From NCBI GenBank assembly GCA_026225945.1, contig JAMJFZ010001785.1, positions 62,001 to 126,000 of the forward strand: a stretch of 64,000 bases of DNA, read 5' to 3'. Below the pieces are notes generated by a model, which did no database searches, had not been told where the DNA came from, and worked only from the letters and a program-made list of their open reading frames with translations. Numbering within the stretch: the first letter of the stretch is position 1; every line of letters starts with the position of its first letter. Shown here one piece after another: positions 21,376 to 33,227 of the stretch. Both the position numbers and the translations under genes were made by a program. Origin of the DNA: Cricetomys ansorgei. Lineage: Eukaryota > Chordata > Mammalia > Rodentia > Nesomyidae.

Positions 21376-22838
21376 ACAGCATATATTTAGGGTAGGTGAC
21401 TCAGGCAAATCTATCTGGAACTGATCTAGATACTCCCTCCCAACTGACTACTGTGCAACGCAGGTCATGGGCGAGAAAAGTCATCAACTATTTTTTCCAG
21501 GCGTATACTGTATGTGCCACAATTCCAACATGCATGCAAGATGTGCACATAACTGTTATGGGAGTAATTGTCTCCTTTCTAATTTCTTTCAGGCTCACTC
21601 AACAAAAGTGTACACACATTTGATATTGTAAACTTGGTCAAAAACTTACATTTAGAGAAGTCATGGGCTTTTGAGAAGAATATACTATGAATGTCTGCTC
21701 AAAAGACATGCCGTCAAACTACCTCTGAGACACGGATGTTTGTATTCATAGACTAGTGCTTCACTCAGCCTGGGTCAGAGAAATTTCTTTTGTGCAGAGG
21801 ACAGCAGTTAAGGCAGAAGCCATCAGTGTTCAAAATGTTGAGAGCAAATGACAGTCAATGTTCAACCCTAAATGAGACAAATAAATCACCCCATCCAAGG
21901 CTTAGGAGTAGAGCAGACATGGGACATGGAAATGAATAAGAGACTACACAGGGCATTTCACACTAATTGGAGTGTTTAAAATTGAAGACTCAGCTTATCC
22001 CAAGTGTTGGAAGCATGTGCAGCAACTGGAGCTCTTATGGTTTGTTGGAGGTCATGTGAGTAAGTACAACCTCTGTAGGAAATAGTTAACCAGTTTCATA
22101 TATAATGAGGCATGCCTTGTAATCCAGCATATCCAAGAAAATGAAAGCACATGTCCACAAAATCCCTGCAATAAAAATGTTTAGAATAGTCAATCAATAT
22201 GAAGTGGTTAACTGTGCTGAAGCAGTAGAGCTTCCTAACGCTGACGGAAAGAATACAATTAAATGAATCAACTGAAAATGGGGAGGTGCTGAGCATAAGA
22301 TGCTAGGATTCAAATGCATACATTATGTTTCTAAATATATAAGGAGAAGATCCAGACAAAGTTGATGGCTGATAAAGGAAAAAGAAGCAGTGTTTTTCTT
22401 TGGCAGCAGAAATAGTAAGGAGGGGGACACAGAGTGACTTTAAGAGATTAAATTTTATATTTTGATTATTTTGAGCCATGTCGGTGTGCCTTTCACTAAC
22501 CACAGCAAAATTGTATCCTAGTCATCTTGTACACATCTCACTCTCTTAATTATTTTAGCCTTAAAATAATTGGCAAAAATGAAGAGATGCAACATTTAAA
22601 CTAATGTTCTAACTTTCATGATAAATCCCATTGGAAATCTCCCATGAGGTATTAGAGCAGCCACAGAAAGGAAAATCTCCAATGGAAAAAAGAGACGAAA
22701 GGGAAAGAATGGATCTGGGTGTCTATTGGAGGACTTGAGAAATGCAAACCACAAGGAAATAGCCTGCCTCAATCCTTACATGGTGTTGTCTTATTTGGGT
22801 TTCAGATCAAGTACATGCCTGCAAAACCTAGTGATGAA
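21376..22838. other. No gene recognised (right part of block A)
   Basis: Shared with 61410-62877. Small open frames (for example 21396-21623, 75 codons) are conserved in C only as far as the DNA is; C differs by an in-frame codon loss and substitutions with no sign of protein constraint. Confidence 0.4.
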
Positions 22839-24179
22839 ATATATATATATTTACACACACACACACATACATTCTGCATGTTGAAATTCTGAGATGAATA
22901 GAAAAGTGTGCCACAGATGCACAGTGGCATGATGGTTACAGGATAACTAACTGCATTTGACTGGTTTGTTGCCTTCTCTGTAGAAAGAAATTTCATATCT
23001 GATACCAATGCTATTCAGAAGTCTGTGTCTGTTACACCATAGGCCCTAGAGTGGAAACTGCTACTGTTATTTTGATAAGTGGTCATGCTGTCAAAATGCT
23101 AATTGCTTATGTTTATGTTCATAGCTCTGGGCTGTTCTCAGTCTTGCTCAGAGAATCTTTTTTGGAAATGGTCAGTGGCCAGATGCTTAAATAGACAGTA
23201 AAGAATAAGAGACTGAGTGCTTCATCCTCTACCTGTAACCTATCTTACCGTGTTACATTAAGACAGAGGGAGCATGGGGAAAAGGAGGTGGAAAGAACGC
23301 AAGAGTTAGAGACTGGGCAGAGTGATGTGAAATACTGTCTTCTTGGGACGACACAGCTTTTATAAGCAGCAGGAAGCTGCTTGTAAGAATTAATCTTGAG
23401 CAGGTGTGGTAAAAAACAAAAAGACAATCTCCAAGATGTAAGCCTGAATGACTTAGGCAGAGGAGGCAGCCTCTGAGATGGACTGAATCCTGACCACATG
23501 TTCTTCAGGTAATTTACTGAGGAAAGGCACCACCCACAGATGCAAAGATCTTATTTGCATTAATGAACAGAACCCTGCAGTCCAGATCCCCAAATGTCAA
23601 CCTTGATGATACTACGCAAATGTCAAGGTTGAGAGACATGGAGGTTCAAATATCTTTTTGTTGGACCCTGAGGGAGGAACTATAGTAATCGTTTTCATTA
23701 TCAATAAAAGAAATGGATGCCTTCAACATGAAGGTTGGTTGTAGAGGGCAAGATAATCTAAATATCAGTTGCTGTATCCTCAAAGTTCTTTCTGTATTCC
23801 AGAAAGCCACAGACTTTCCATATTAAGCTCACCGGGTATGGAAGGTGAAATTGCCTCCAGCAGCTAATGCCTCCAGACATAGCAGATGTTTTAAAGTTCA
23901 TTTCAATGCACAGATAGTGCATGTAGATTTATAATATCTGAGCATAAGATCAAATAACCCACTACATTTGGTCTTTTAAGCTATTATCCATTGGGCTGTG
24001 AGAATAGTTTTGTCTCTGTAACAGTTTAATACAGTAAAGCTATCACAATAAAAACAATTATGAATGAAGGGAATTTATCAAAATGATGTATAGGGTCAAA
24101 TGAAGCCAGAATATCTGCCAACCCCTTCACAATGTTCATTTCAGTAACATTTTATCTTTATCCAAGTCTATCTTTTCAT
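22839..24179. other. Intergenic, between blocks A and B
   Basis: Begins with a short TA tract and CA tract (about 22838-22868). No gene and no duplicate partner found in the window. Confidence 0.4.
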
Positions 24180-24414
24180 GAAAAGAAGTTGAGGCTTCGC
24201 ACCATGAAGTGATCCCCCAGAGAGGCTATTGGTGAAGTGTAGCCCAGTTGCAGCAAGAGACTCAAGCGGTTTTTGAAATGTTAATACCATGGGACAAACA
24301 TCAGGAAATACTGGGTTGCCAGGCCTAATGGCACAAGGTAATGATAAAATTGATCAGCCACTAATCAGAAATGTGTTAGAAGACAGCCTCAGTGGCAATT
24401 GAAGGCAATTGAAC
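24180..24414 (+). mobile_element. Fragment related to the internal part of the 27.8-kb LTR element
   Basis: 'gttgaggcttcgcaccatga ag', 'gaggctattggtgaa' and 'cagcccagttgcagcaagag' match the 100-bp tandem units inside the LTR element at 28508-28800. Its right edge coincides with the left end of block B homology. Confidence 0.55.
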
Positions 24415-24791
24415 ACAAGCCTTCTGTGTACTCTCTTCTAGAAGACTGGTAATTCTCCGATGATGAAGCTTTCTGTGTAAAGAGCTTATGAAGCTGAAAA
24501 GTTGTAGCATTTGAAATGTGAATTGTGATGGCTCTGCAGATTTCAACCAGACCAGAGGGACAAGCTCATTGGGTTGCACACTTCTCTGTTTTGAAAGTTT
24601 ACCTATATTTTTCTCTTTTAATCTTCCCAAGAGCCTGTGAGCTAAGAATGACTGACTTGTGACATTTTCAGAGGATTGAGTGGAGCACAAAATGATGAGT
24701 GATTGCAATTGGCTCTCACAGTGTGGATTTAAACATGTAAAAATCAGCCTCAGGACTACTACAATGTATGTGTGAGTGTGCATGCATATGA

Positions 24792-24815
24792 GTGTGTGTG
24801 TGTGTGTGTGTGTGT
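24792..24815 (+). repeat. (GT)n microsatellite
   Basis: Twelve GT units. The block C partner (47839-47872) is longer and preceded by CT units. Confidence 0.9.
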
Positions 24816-24819
24816 ATGA

Positions 24820-25145
24820 ATGTGTGCAAGCCTCTGAACGTATGTGTTTTTGTGTGTAGCTGTAGATGTGGATGTTGCTTTACAAATACATATTTGTGTG
24901 CATTAGCTAACCTTTATGCCAAACATCTTCAGCATCTCTCTCACCATGCAAGGCTCACTGATCCAGCTCAATGTCAGGGAAGCAGCAGACCACTAGGATC
25001 TTCTCTCTGTGTCCCCAGCTCTGGGGCTATGGGCATCTCTCCAGTGTTGCTTCAATGCCCCTCCATAGATCCCCAATGTTAGAACACAGGATCTCAAACT
25101 TACAACACACAGTTTTCAAGCTGAGTTATTTCCCCAGCCTCAGAC
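24820..25145 (-). mobile_element. Possible SINE, antisense (B4/B3-like)
   Basis: GT-rich start and an end at 'agttatttccccagcct' resemble the reverse complement of a rodent SINE head. Diverged, and shared with 47880-48222. The 96- and 65-codon frames inside are incidental. Confidence 0.35.
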
Positions 25146-25520
25146 CAACACTTTTAGAAACCCTTTAGGAAAGCAACTATTATGTGCAATTGAAGTGAGT
25201 CAGGCAATGAAAGAAAAATGGTCTAATGATAAAAAAAACTTGACAAAGTAGGAGTCAAAGCTTCATGTGCTATAAAACTTTATCCCCACCCTCCTGTTCC
25301 TGTCACCCCAAGAGAATTGCTTCATTGAACTATAACGATGGAATCTATCTCCTGTTTCTGGTGAGCTGAGCCCATGGATGACTCCACTAGGACCCTGGAG
25401 GGCAGGAAGAGAGGGACTTCAGCTTTCATCTCTAAGTAGGTCCTCTGGAGAGACTGTATTGGCAACACCTCTGCACCTGCCTGGTTATTCAGCAGCAGCG
25501 CTAAGGGACAGCTATGGCTG

Positions 25521-25540
25521 TGCTCCCTCTAGTGGCAGCT
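25521..25540 (-). promoter_or_regulatory. CTCF-like motif (block B)
   Basis: Minus strand reads GCCACTAGAGGGAGCA, matching the CTCF core CCASYAGRKGG closely. The block C partner at 50021-50040 reads GTCACTAGAGGGAGCA, losing the first C. Prediction only. Confidence 0.4.
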
Positions 25541-25599
25541 CTTGTTCTTGCCACTAAAAGCCTGAGAGTAAAGCTCTGCTTTAGTGTGATACTCCATGA

Positions 25600-27070
25600 A
25601 AATTCACCATACATTTCCATTTTCCCTTAACTCTGCCCATCTTTATGAATTATCCCATCCTGAGGTGATTCTTCACTATCTCCACTGTGAATCAATTTTT
25701 TTCCTTGGGGGTTTGTCCCATATATTAAAAAAAGAAAGATTTGAGGAATCAAGACAAAAAACCTGTTTCACAAGGCCTAGTACCGAGAAGCAATACATAC
25801 ACAACGTCTTCATACTTAAATCATCTTAAGAGGGTATTTTTTCTAGGACAGAAAAATTTAAATGCTTTGGGGAAATGCGACTGTGTTTGATAGAAGGGAG
25901 AACGTTTCACCAGGAAGCTTCTGTCTCCCGCCTTCCTCTGTAGGAAGCAGCAGACCCCTGCATGTCACACTCTATGGCAGAATCACAAGGATGTGAGCTC
26001 AGAGAAAACAGCATATCAAGAATTCCCTGAAGATAAATGCAGAATTTCCTTACCTTTATACCCTTTCACAGTCCAGAGATGGGGAGCTGACCAGCACTGA
26101 AGGAGAGAGACTTTCTTAGAGAGAGTGACAGACTCCACAGTTCACATCTTTGTTCTGTAATTCAGCAGGTGCTTCTAGGAGGTGAGACAGAGTCTGTGAC
26201 CAGTGTGACTAAGTGAGGCTTATAAAACTCTGAAATGACCCGTGTCTTCCTGTGCATGTTCTAGAACAAGTCACAGGTCAGAAACACTTAAATCAAAGTC
26301 CTCACTAAAATGTTTCTTGGCATCTGCCTTGTTCCACTCACACATCACCCTCTTCCATTTCCTCACATTTGGTCCACACACCTTTAAGTAATTACTGTTC
26401 TCTGATTGCAAACTCCCATCACAGGTGCAACATCAAGCATAGGAGCTTGCATTTGGGCCTCATGCCTAAAGAATAAATGTATCATTGGGTCACTCCACAC
26501 CCTGCATGGCCACACTCAAATCATAACAGCACAGTACTTCACTCTGTACACCTTTCCCCAAAATATACAAACACACACACAATTGAGTGGATGCTCTGAA
26601 TTCCATTCTCCAGATATCACCACTTCTTGATCTCACCATCTAATTACGTTTATCATTAGTATCTCTGAGTGCAACTGTTTTGTGTTGTTGATTTGTCCAT
26701 ATGAAATAGACCTACAGAGTTTCTTTAGGAAATGCAGAATTCCACACACTGAACACATTCTTCTTCCTCTCCTGCCTTCACAAAGTTTGTCCTAATTTAT
26801 GTTCCCATGATATAAATGCTCACAACTTCACTCTCATTTTCTATGATTTCTCATTTATTTTCTGTGGTACCATCACTGTAGGCTACCTATTTTTAATCTG
26901 TGTTTTCATTGAAAGTAGCAATCAACTTTTGTGAGTGTAGAAGAACTACCATGATTTGAACTTGTTTGAATTCCTTCCTCCCACTGGTTCATGTGATTTT
27001 TGCTTGGTCATCAGGGTGGTAGTTTGGAAAATGTTGAGTGAATTTTCATAGTCAGCTTAAAAAATGTTCC
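25600..27070. other. No gene recognised
   Basis: Shared with block C (about 50100-51565). Small frames are not conserved between the copies. Confidence 0.4.
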
Positions 27071-27074
27071 TCTT

Positions 27075-27160
27075 GCTGGGTGGTGGTGATACATGCCTTT
27101 GATCCCATCACTTGGGAGGCACATCTCTGTGAGTTCCAGGACAACCAGAATTATAATGTG
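27075..27160 (+). mobile_element. B1 SINE, internally deleted
   Basis: 'gctgggtggtggtgatacat gcctttgatcccatcacttg ggaggc' is a B1 head. The middle and 3' end are missing compared with the fuller B1 at the same site in block C (51571-51745). Confidence 0.75.
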
Positions 27161-27328
27161 TTGGAGAGGTGACTCGGTGTTTGAAATGTGTACTGAGCTT
27201 CCAAATGACCTTAATTCATTTCCAAGCACACGTAAAATGTGAATCACACCACCTTGCAACTCCAGATTAAAAGAATCTAATGCTCTCTTCTGACCTCCAT
27301 GTGCACCTGCACTCACTTGTTCTTCCCC

Positions 27329-27376
<48 letters not shown>
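27160..27376 (+). mobile_element. B3-like SINE ending in (CA)23
   Basis: 'gttggagaggtgactcggtg' then 'cttctgacctccatgtgcac', followed by a pure CA tract at 27331-27376. B3 SINEs commonly end in such a tract. The 188-codon minus-strand frame at 27011-27577 that crosses it (a run of Val-Cys) is a repeat artefact. Confidence 0.65.
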
Positions 27377-27379
<3 letters not shown>

Positions 27380-27761
27380 GCAAAATTTTAAATAAATTAA
27401 ATATTTTAAGAAAGATGTATCAGTATCAAGTGTGCATAGGAAAGTCTTTTGTGATATGTTAATCATAACTATAATTAAAGAGAAATGCAATGAGATACCA
27501 GAATATGTCCACTGGAGTGTAAAAGCACTGGTGGCACCAACTTCTGATGAGAAGATGCAGTGGGAACGCTCTTGCACTGTGAGTGGATTCCAAAGTCAAC
27601 AGGTACTTATTTAGCCAGACAAACATTTGTAACAGTACATCATAGAGGTTTATTGTTGTCAGAATTGGCATGCTACTTATAATTTATCAAATTAATTAAA
27701 CATACACTCCCAAATGAGTATCTAGCTACACAAGTACCTGGAGTAAAAGCTTAGTGCAGAG

Positions 27762-28095
27762 TATTGTAGAAGCTTATTTTTAGCTATATTGAAAATGTTT
27801 GTTTTGTGTACTGTTGAGTGAGGGGCTCCCTATGTCTTGGCATTTTGTATTGACTGCAGATGTTGGCTGTCTTTGGGGGATGTTTGATTGCTCATGATCT
27901 GCATGTGATATCAATAGAATACCTGAAGAGCTTAGGGATCAATAAAACCCTCTGAGATGAGATGCTCAGGGTCCCTCTTCCAGGATGGTGCTTGCCATGA
28001 TAGTGGTTCCCTCTGCTGAGGTCTGGCAATGTTTTCGCCCATGCATAGGCCTCTATGTCTTCCTTGTTGAGTAACACAGCAGCCTAACAACCACA
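27762..28095 (+). mobile_element. 5' LTR of the 1.7-kb element
   Basis: About 334 bp. Aligns along its length with 29134-29463 and with the solo LTR 52374-52702. Confidence 0.85.
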
Positions 28096-28507
28096 AATGG
28101 TGCCTGCAACATGTGGATCTACATGACACCAGCTAATCCAATGTGGAGACAGGGAAGAAGAAAAGGATATTCCAGACCTCAGGAGTCAATTTCCCACCTT
28201 GCAAACTTGCCTATGAGTGGCCCAGATACTGGTGACGTGAGGCCGTCCTGACAAGAAACATTTGGTATGGTATCGAGAAACCACCCCAAGAAGGACCCCT
28301 GCCTGGAGAGAAGGTTACAAGTTGTTTTTCCTGAAAACCCAACTCTATCTTAAAATTTGGAAAGTGTTTCCTCATCGTCAGCACACAGAACTGTCTTCCA
28401 GACCTGGCCAAGGTGGTATCTTGTGTTGGCAGCTGAATTTGGTACTGTAATAGTGTCACCAAGGTGGTGCTAGTTTTAAAGGTATGAAGGGATCTTTGGA
28501 GAACAGC

Positions 28508-28800
28508 TGAGGCTTGGCACTGTGAGTGGCTAGGAGAGGCCATTGGTGAAAGTGAAGCCTATGTAATAGTTGAAGGCCCAGATTGAATATGTTATGCAGA
28601 GAAACTGAGGCTTGGCACCATGAAGAGAGCCCAGAAGGGGCACTTGGGGAAAATGCAGTCCCAGTGGCACTTGAAGACCCAGATTGAAAGGGTCATGCAG
28701 AGAAACTGAGGAGTTGTACCATAAAGAGAGCCAGGGAGGGGCTATTGGTGAAAATACAGCCCAGTAGCAGCAAAGGCTTAGCAGATTTGGAGATGGCCAG
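28508..28800 (+). repeat. About 100-bp tandem repeat, three units, inside the LTR element
   Basis: Units start 'ctgaggcttggcac' at about 28508, 'ctgaggcttggcacc' at 28607 and 'ctgaggagttgtacc' at 28708. They share 'gagag(c)c', 'ggtgaaa' and 'agcccagt'. No coding function seen. Confidence 0.75.
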
Positions 28801-29133
28801 TGCCAGGGGATGACCTCCAAGAACAGCAGCAGTGGTGGAGGGGAGCCAGCCAGAGGCTGGAGGACAAGTTGTGTGTGCTGCAGATGTCAGAGACAGTGAA
28901 GTGATCCAAGCACTTTGGAGGAGCCTAGAAGATCAGGAGTGAATTCCAGATTATTGGACATTGATAATGTTTTTCTGCTGTCCAAAGACAATGTTAAAAT
29001 CTTGATACTGTTGGTTTCATTTGGTCCTGTCCTTGTGATAATTCCTCTTTTAAACAGTTTTGCTGGCATAGTGTTCAATTTTATTGTAGAGATAAAGCAA
29101 TTTTTTTGATTTGCTTATACAGAAAAGGGGAAA

Positions 29134-29463
29134 TATTGTAGACATTTATATTTTTATGTTTAAAATATTTTTTTGCACCTGTGGGTGAGGGGCTCTCTAT
29201 GTCATAGCATTTTATCTTATCTGCAGGTGTAGGCTTTACGTGGGGGAAGTTTGATTGCTCATGATCTGCATGTGCTCTCCATAGAGCACGTGAGAAGCTT
29301 AGGGATCAATAAAAACCCCTGAGATGAGATGCTCAGGATTCCACTGTCGTGTATGGCATTTGCCTTTATAGTGGTTCCCTATGCTGAGGTCTGCCAATGC
29401 TTGCACCTATGAATAGGTCTCCATGTCTTCCTTATTGAGGTACACAGTAGCCTAAAAGCTACA
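29134..29463 (+). mobile_element. 3' LTR of the 1.7-kb element
   Basis: About 330 bp, preceded by the purine tract agaaaaggggaaa. Clearly diverged from the 5' LTR, so the insertion is not recent. Confidence 0.85.
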
Positions 29464-29469
29464 GCAGTG

Positions 29470-30124
29470 CCTTGTCTAAAACATGTAGGGCACCAGGATC
29501 AACCATCAGCAATCAGAAACATTATAAAGATGTTGCTAGCTCTTAATATCTATCTCTCATCTAGACATGGTCAAAATATCCTTAAAGGTAAGTGTGTAAG
29601 CAAACAATGGAACACTCAGATAAAGTGAACATTATTCATCATTAATAATAAATGAGCACACTATGAGAAGCCACACAAGAAGCAAAAATGAAATGTGTAT
29701 GAAGTCATTCTTGAGAGTCTGGATTATTCCAATGAAATGAAGTATAGGAGACAAAAATCTGTAGTGTCAGAAAAGTCAGGGATTGACAGGAGCAATGGCA
29801 GAAAATGAGAGGACACAGGATGGTTTTAGAGCATCCGTGTTATCATGTATGTGCATCTAAGATCAGATGCATGTAGTGAGGTATTGTCAAAATCCACCGA
29901 ACAGGATTTGGGTCCCACAAGCCAAGTGCTGCTTGTCTGGGACTGCTACCTCCTCCCTGCTCCTCTCCTGTGAGCTTCCCTACATCCCAGCCTGTTTCCC
30001 ATGACTGTGCAGCCATGACATGTGGTTGGCTATTCCAGGCTCCTCACCATTTTAACATATTTATAACCCATAGCATCCTGTTATATGCTTACAGCTTACA
30101 CTCTCTAATTTTTAAGATGTTATC
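29470..30124. other. No gene recognised
   Basis: Shared with block C (52710-53365). A frame of 162 codons in C (53043-53531) and one of 105 codons here (29970-30287) overlap by alignment but use different frames and end in the SINE, so they are not treated as genes. Confidence 0.4.
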
Positions 30125-30310
30125 TTTAGTTAACTGTTTTATCTATACGCATGCACCGGTGCGTGTGGCTGCCTGCAGAGCCCAGAAGTTGTGGGGTTGG
30201 AGCTGTGTGTGGCTGACAGCTGCCTCACACTGGTTCTGGGAACCAAACTCCAAGAGTTTGCAAACTCAAGAGCAGATGTGTTTCTAGCCATTTAGTAATC
30301 TCTCCAACAC
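30125..30310 (-). mobile_element. B2/B3-type SINE, antisense (block B)
   Basis: Same insertion as 13355 and 53365: 'gcatgcaccggtgcgtgtgg' then 'agtaatctctccaac'. Confidence 0.65.
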
Positions 30311-30889
30311 TATCTACTTTTTATTTTTGAAATGATTAAGAACAATATATATCTTGGATGTAAGAGAGAATGACTAGGAAGGGTAATGGGAATTCACAGA
30401 GCTTCAAAAATAACTTTATACCTTGATTGGGTATGAAATATGTCAATGATATTTGTTTCAGTCAAATTGTTGAACTATATTTTAGGTCTGAGCAGGTTGT
30501 TTTCTCTTATTAAAACCTCAGCTGAAATCACCAAGTATTGCAGTATTGGACGTAGAGTCCTTAGAAAATGTAATTGAAATACATGTAACTCATGCAATAA
30601 ATATTTTGAGTTCCTAAAAGTGATGCAGATATGACAAACCTTTGATTACAACAGGAAAGAGACCTGTTAACTCAAATTTGCCACAAGTTACTAATCATCC
30701 ATAGATAATAGGACAGTGGGAAGGGAATGAAGAGGAAAGACATCTCCTTGGGATGCTAAGCAAGGCTTTGAAAGGGAGCCATGGGAAGTTCAATTACTCA
30801 TACTTTGAGGGTAGTCAGATGTTGGACTTATAGACAGACATTTAAAATGATGTAAGATACTGGAAGTTTTAAAGAGTGTACAATGTCTA

Positions 30890-31315
30890 AAGTTGGATTC
30901 TGTTTTTATATTATGATATTGCTAGGATATTTACAGGACAAAGTAGGACTGGGTATGATTTTTCAGTGATACGCTTATGTTTCGAGTTGGAAGGGATGGA
31001 GTGTTCTGGTTAGTTTCAAATAAAAGATTGACATAGCCTAGGGTATGCTCCAAGGACAAACCTCTATTTGGGAATTACCCTACATCATATTGGGTTATGG
31101 GCCCAGCTGAAAGTCCTGAGCTATATAAGAAAGGTAGCTAAGCATTACCTGTGACGAATCCAGAGAGTGAGCCAGGAAGCAGTGTTCTCTGTGTTTACTG
31201 CTCCATGTCCTGCTTGAGGTCCTAACATGTCTTCTCTCAGTGATGAACAGTGACCTGGAAATGTAAGCCAGACAAACCCTTTCTTCTCATCAATGGTTTT
31301 TGTCAGAGTATTTTA
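30890..31315 (+). repeat. Rodent interspersed repeat, complete 3' end (block B)
   Basis: Counterpart of 14050-14425, but it runs on through 'actgctccatgtcctgcttg aggtcc', 'gtgatgaacagtgacctgga' and 'gtaagccagacaaaccc' to 'gtattttatcaca'. This 3' end is missing in A and C. Confidence 0.7.
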
Positions 31316-31825
31316 TCACACCTCCAGAGTATAAAGTAGATAATTGTCCAAATGATTCATTAAATTATGGAAGCATTCTAAAGTCAGCAGACATTAAAGA
31401 GACCAAGAACACAGAGTTACCTTATTCACTTCTTGTAATAGAGAAACAAAATCTGGGAAAAATAGACATTGATACAAAATACAACATTCTTTTAACCAGT
31501 ACCTACATCAGTGACAAAATAAATGCAGATCTTTCCTTCAGCCTCCTGTTAAAGAAGTGATTTGTGGACAGATTGTGCATCCAGGATCCTAGAGTTAGTA
31601 TATGGTTAACACACAAGGAGTCGCTGGATCCCAGAGTACAACAGTACAGGGACATGGCAGTCAGTATTTCTTTAGTGAGCCCCAAATCACACGTGTTCCC
31701 CAAGAATGACAATATTCTCAACTGACTTAAGGTCAAGAGAATAAGTGAACAATGTGATGAAGAACCCATACTGACAAAGGTAAAGTCATCTCTATATGAC
31801 TCTCCTGTCTGAACAAAGATGCTCC

Positions 31826-32799
31826 CAGCTGCTGCAGTAGACTGTTTTCAACTCTCCAGACTTTCCTGAAGAACCCTCACTCCACTCATTACCTCCATAG
31901 GTGTGTCTTGAATGGTTTTCTGCAGGAGCAGCTTGAGAGTCTGGGTCTGGAATCTGCAATGCCATAGGGAGACAACAAAGTATTAAAAGATGGGATTGAC
32001 ACAGCTGTTAATACAAGATAGTAATTTCATAGACATTGCAAGGTGAAATACTATAAACATCCAAAATCCAATCCAAGAGGAGCCAGTTGATTCTATAGGA
32101 CAAGCCAAAGAGCAGGAAGACCAGAACCGAGAGTGCTATAGTCTCACAAAGCTTGGTCACAGGAATCCTGGGTGAGCCACAGGAGTCCCTTAGCAACAGA
32201 GGTAAGTTGAACCCCTATAAATGTCCACAAATAAAGCAATTAACCATAAAAAATGGTGAAATCTAGTTTCTCACACCAACTATGACCAAAAATATTAAAG
32301 TATATACTATGTGTCTCTTTTCCAGGAGGCTCAAACAGAAAGACAAGGCCCACAGCAGGTCACATATGATGCGTGTGTCTCAGTCTTTGACAGTGGTGCC
32401 ATATGGTCACAGGGCAGGCAGGCAGTGCTCAGTGCTAATAGCACCAAGCATGCTGAGATCTGCAAGGTAAGCAAAGGTGAATAGGAGAATGAAAAAGGTA
32501 GAAATGAAAATGAAGCAGAACATGATGATGATGACCTGCAGGGAATGTGCAGTCTGAAAGCAGAGGAAGAGGAAGTTGGCCCTAGCCAGATTGAGGATGT
32601 TCACAGAGAAGGCATTCCTGAGCATGTGGAAGCCCAGAAGCCGCAGCACTGTGGCATTTCCTGCTAGGCTAGCCAGGGCACTGATGACGATAAGAAAATT
32701 CAGGGTAATTTTTATAGTGTCACAGAATGAGGTTATAATGTAGTCATTTCTATTCACTGCTGTGATGTCAGTCCTCCTGGATGGGACAGGTGGACCCAT
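31826..32799 (-). pseudogene. Mrgpr pseudogene B
   Basis: Starts at ATG 32797-32799 (MGPPVPSRRTDIT). The first 130 codons are open through TM1, TM2 (ILNLARAN) and TM3 to CLPAL, then TGA at 32407-32409 stands where the family has Trp or Cys. A TM4-TM5 region full of frame changes follows, then a readable TM6 block at 32008-32196 ([18 protein letters not shown]), TM7 and a tail. Unlike A and C it keeps the C-terminal part, but the normal stop is lost through small indels near 31826. Substitutions at core sites (G-to-R and D-to-N in the NLAGAD block, R-to-H after the Glu of TM3) also argue against function. It represents the least truncated form of the duplicated pseudogene. Confidence 0.9.
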
Positions 32800-33227
32800 G
32801 CTTTAGAATACTCCAGAAGTGTTACTTAAAGGAAAATCAAAACACGAGCACAAATTTGCTGTGATTCTTGAACCACACTGCTATGTGGAGATGACTGACA
32901 CCCAGTTCATGAGCAGGGGAAACAGGATTGTAGAAATTGAGCAATTTGTCAAACCTTGAATGTCCTAAAATTTATTTTCAAATACAATTTATATTGACTC
33001 AGGCTTTCGGCAAACCATATGTTCTTCTATAGTAGAGGCACCAGTATAGCCAAACAACATCTTAGATTTCATGAGAAAGAGACAGGACAGTGAACCCAAG
33101 TGTCTTTCTGTCATGAGGCTGTGGCTTATTCTCAGGTATGGGTGTGTGGATCCCCAGCATGACCACTGGCTTCCCTGAGTCACTGTGAGGGAGCTATCAA
33201 CTGGGAAATCCTGAGTGAGGATTATAG

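Larger units (their letters stand above)
13308..22838 (+). repeat. Segmental duplication block A
   Basis: This segment aligns nearly base for base with 53330-62877 (offset about 40.0-40.1 kb). Examples are 16370-16642 with 56475-56747, 19624-19842 with 59697-59915, and 21396-21623 with 61429-61653. Its left part (to about 16560) also aligns with block B from about 30095. It carries pseudogene A, a SINE, two rodent repeats, L1 remnants and a long GA repeat. Homology ends at 'gatgaaata' near 22838, after which A continues with TA/CA repeats absent from C. Confidence 0.9.
27762..29463 (+). mobile_element. Complete non-autonomous LTR element (ERVK-like), 1.7 kb
   Basis: Two LTRs of about 330 bp (27762-28095 and 29134-29463) flank about 1.04 kb of non-coding DNA. 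The LTRs start TATTGTAGA (ancestral TGTTGTAGA, as in block C) and end ACA. Six-base flanks are gcagag (27756-27761) and gcagtg (29464-29469), a one-mismatch target duplication. The primer-binding site begins at 28098 (tggtgcctgcaacatgtgg), similar to a lysine-tRNA type with two extra bases. A polypurine tract (29121-29133) precedes the 3' LTR. The LTRs share 'tagggatcaataaaa' (polyadenylation-type AATAAA) and 'gagatgagatgctcagg'. There is no gag or pol, so it would need proteins from a relative. Confidence 0.85.

Noticed and set aside
27011..27577. 188-codon minus-strand frame
   Set aside because: It crosses a SINE and a CA repeat (Val-Cys run) and is not kept in the block C partner; compositional artefact.
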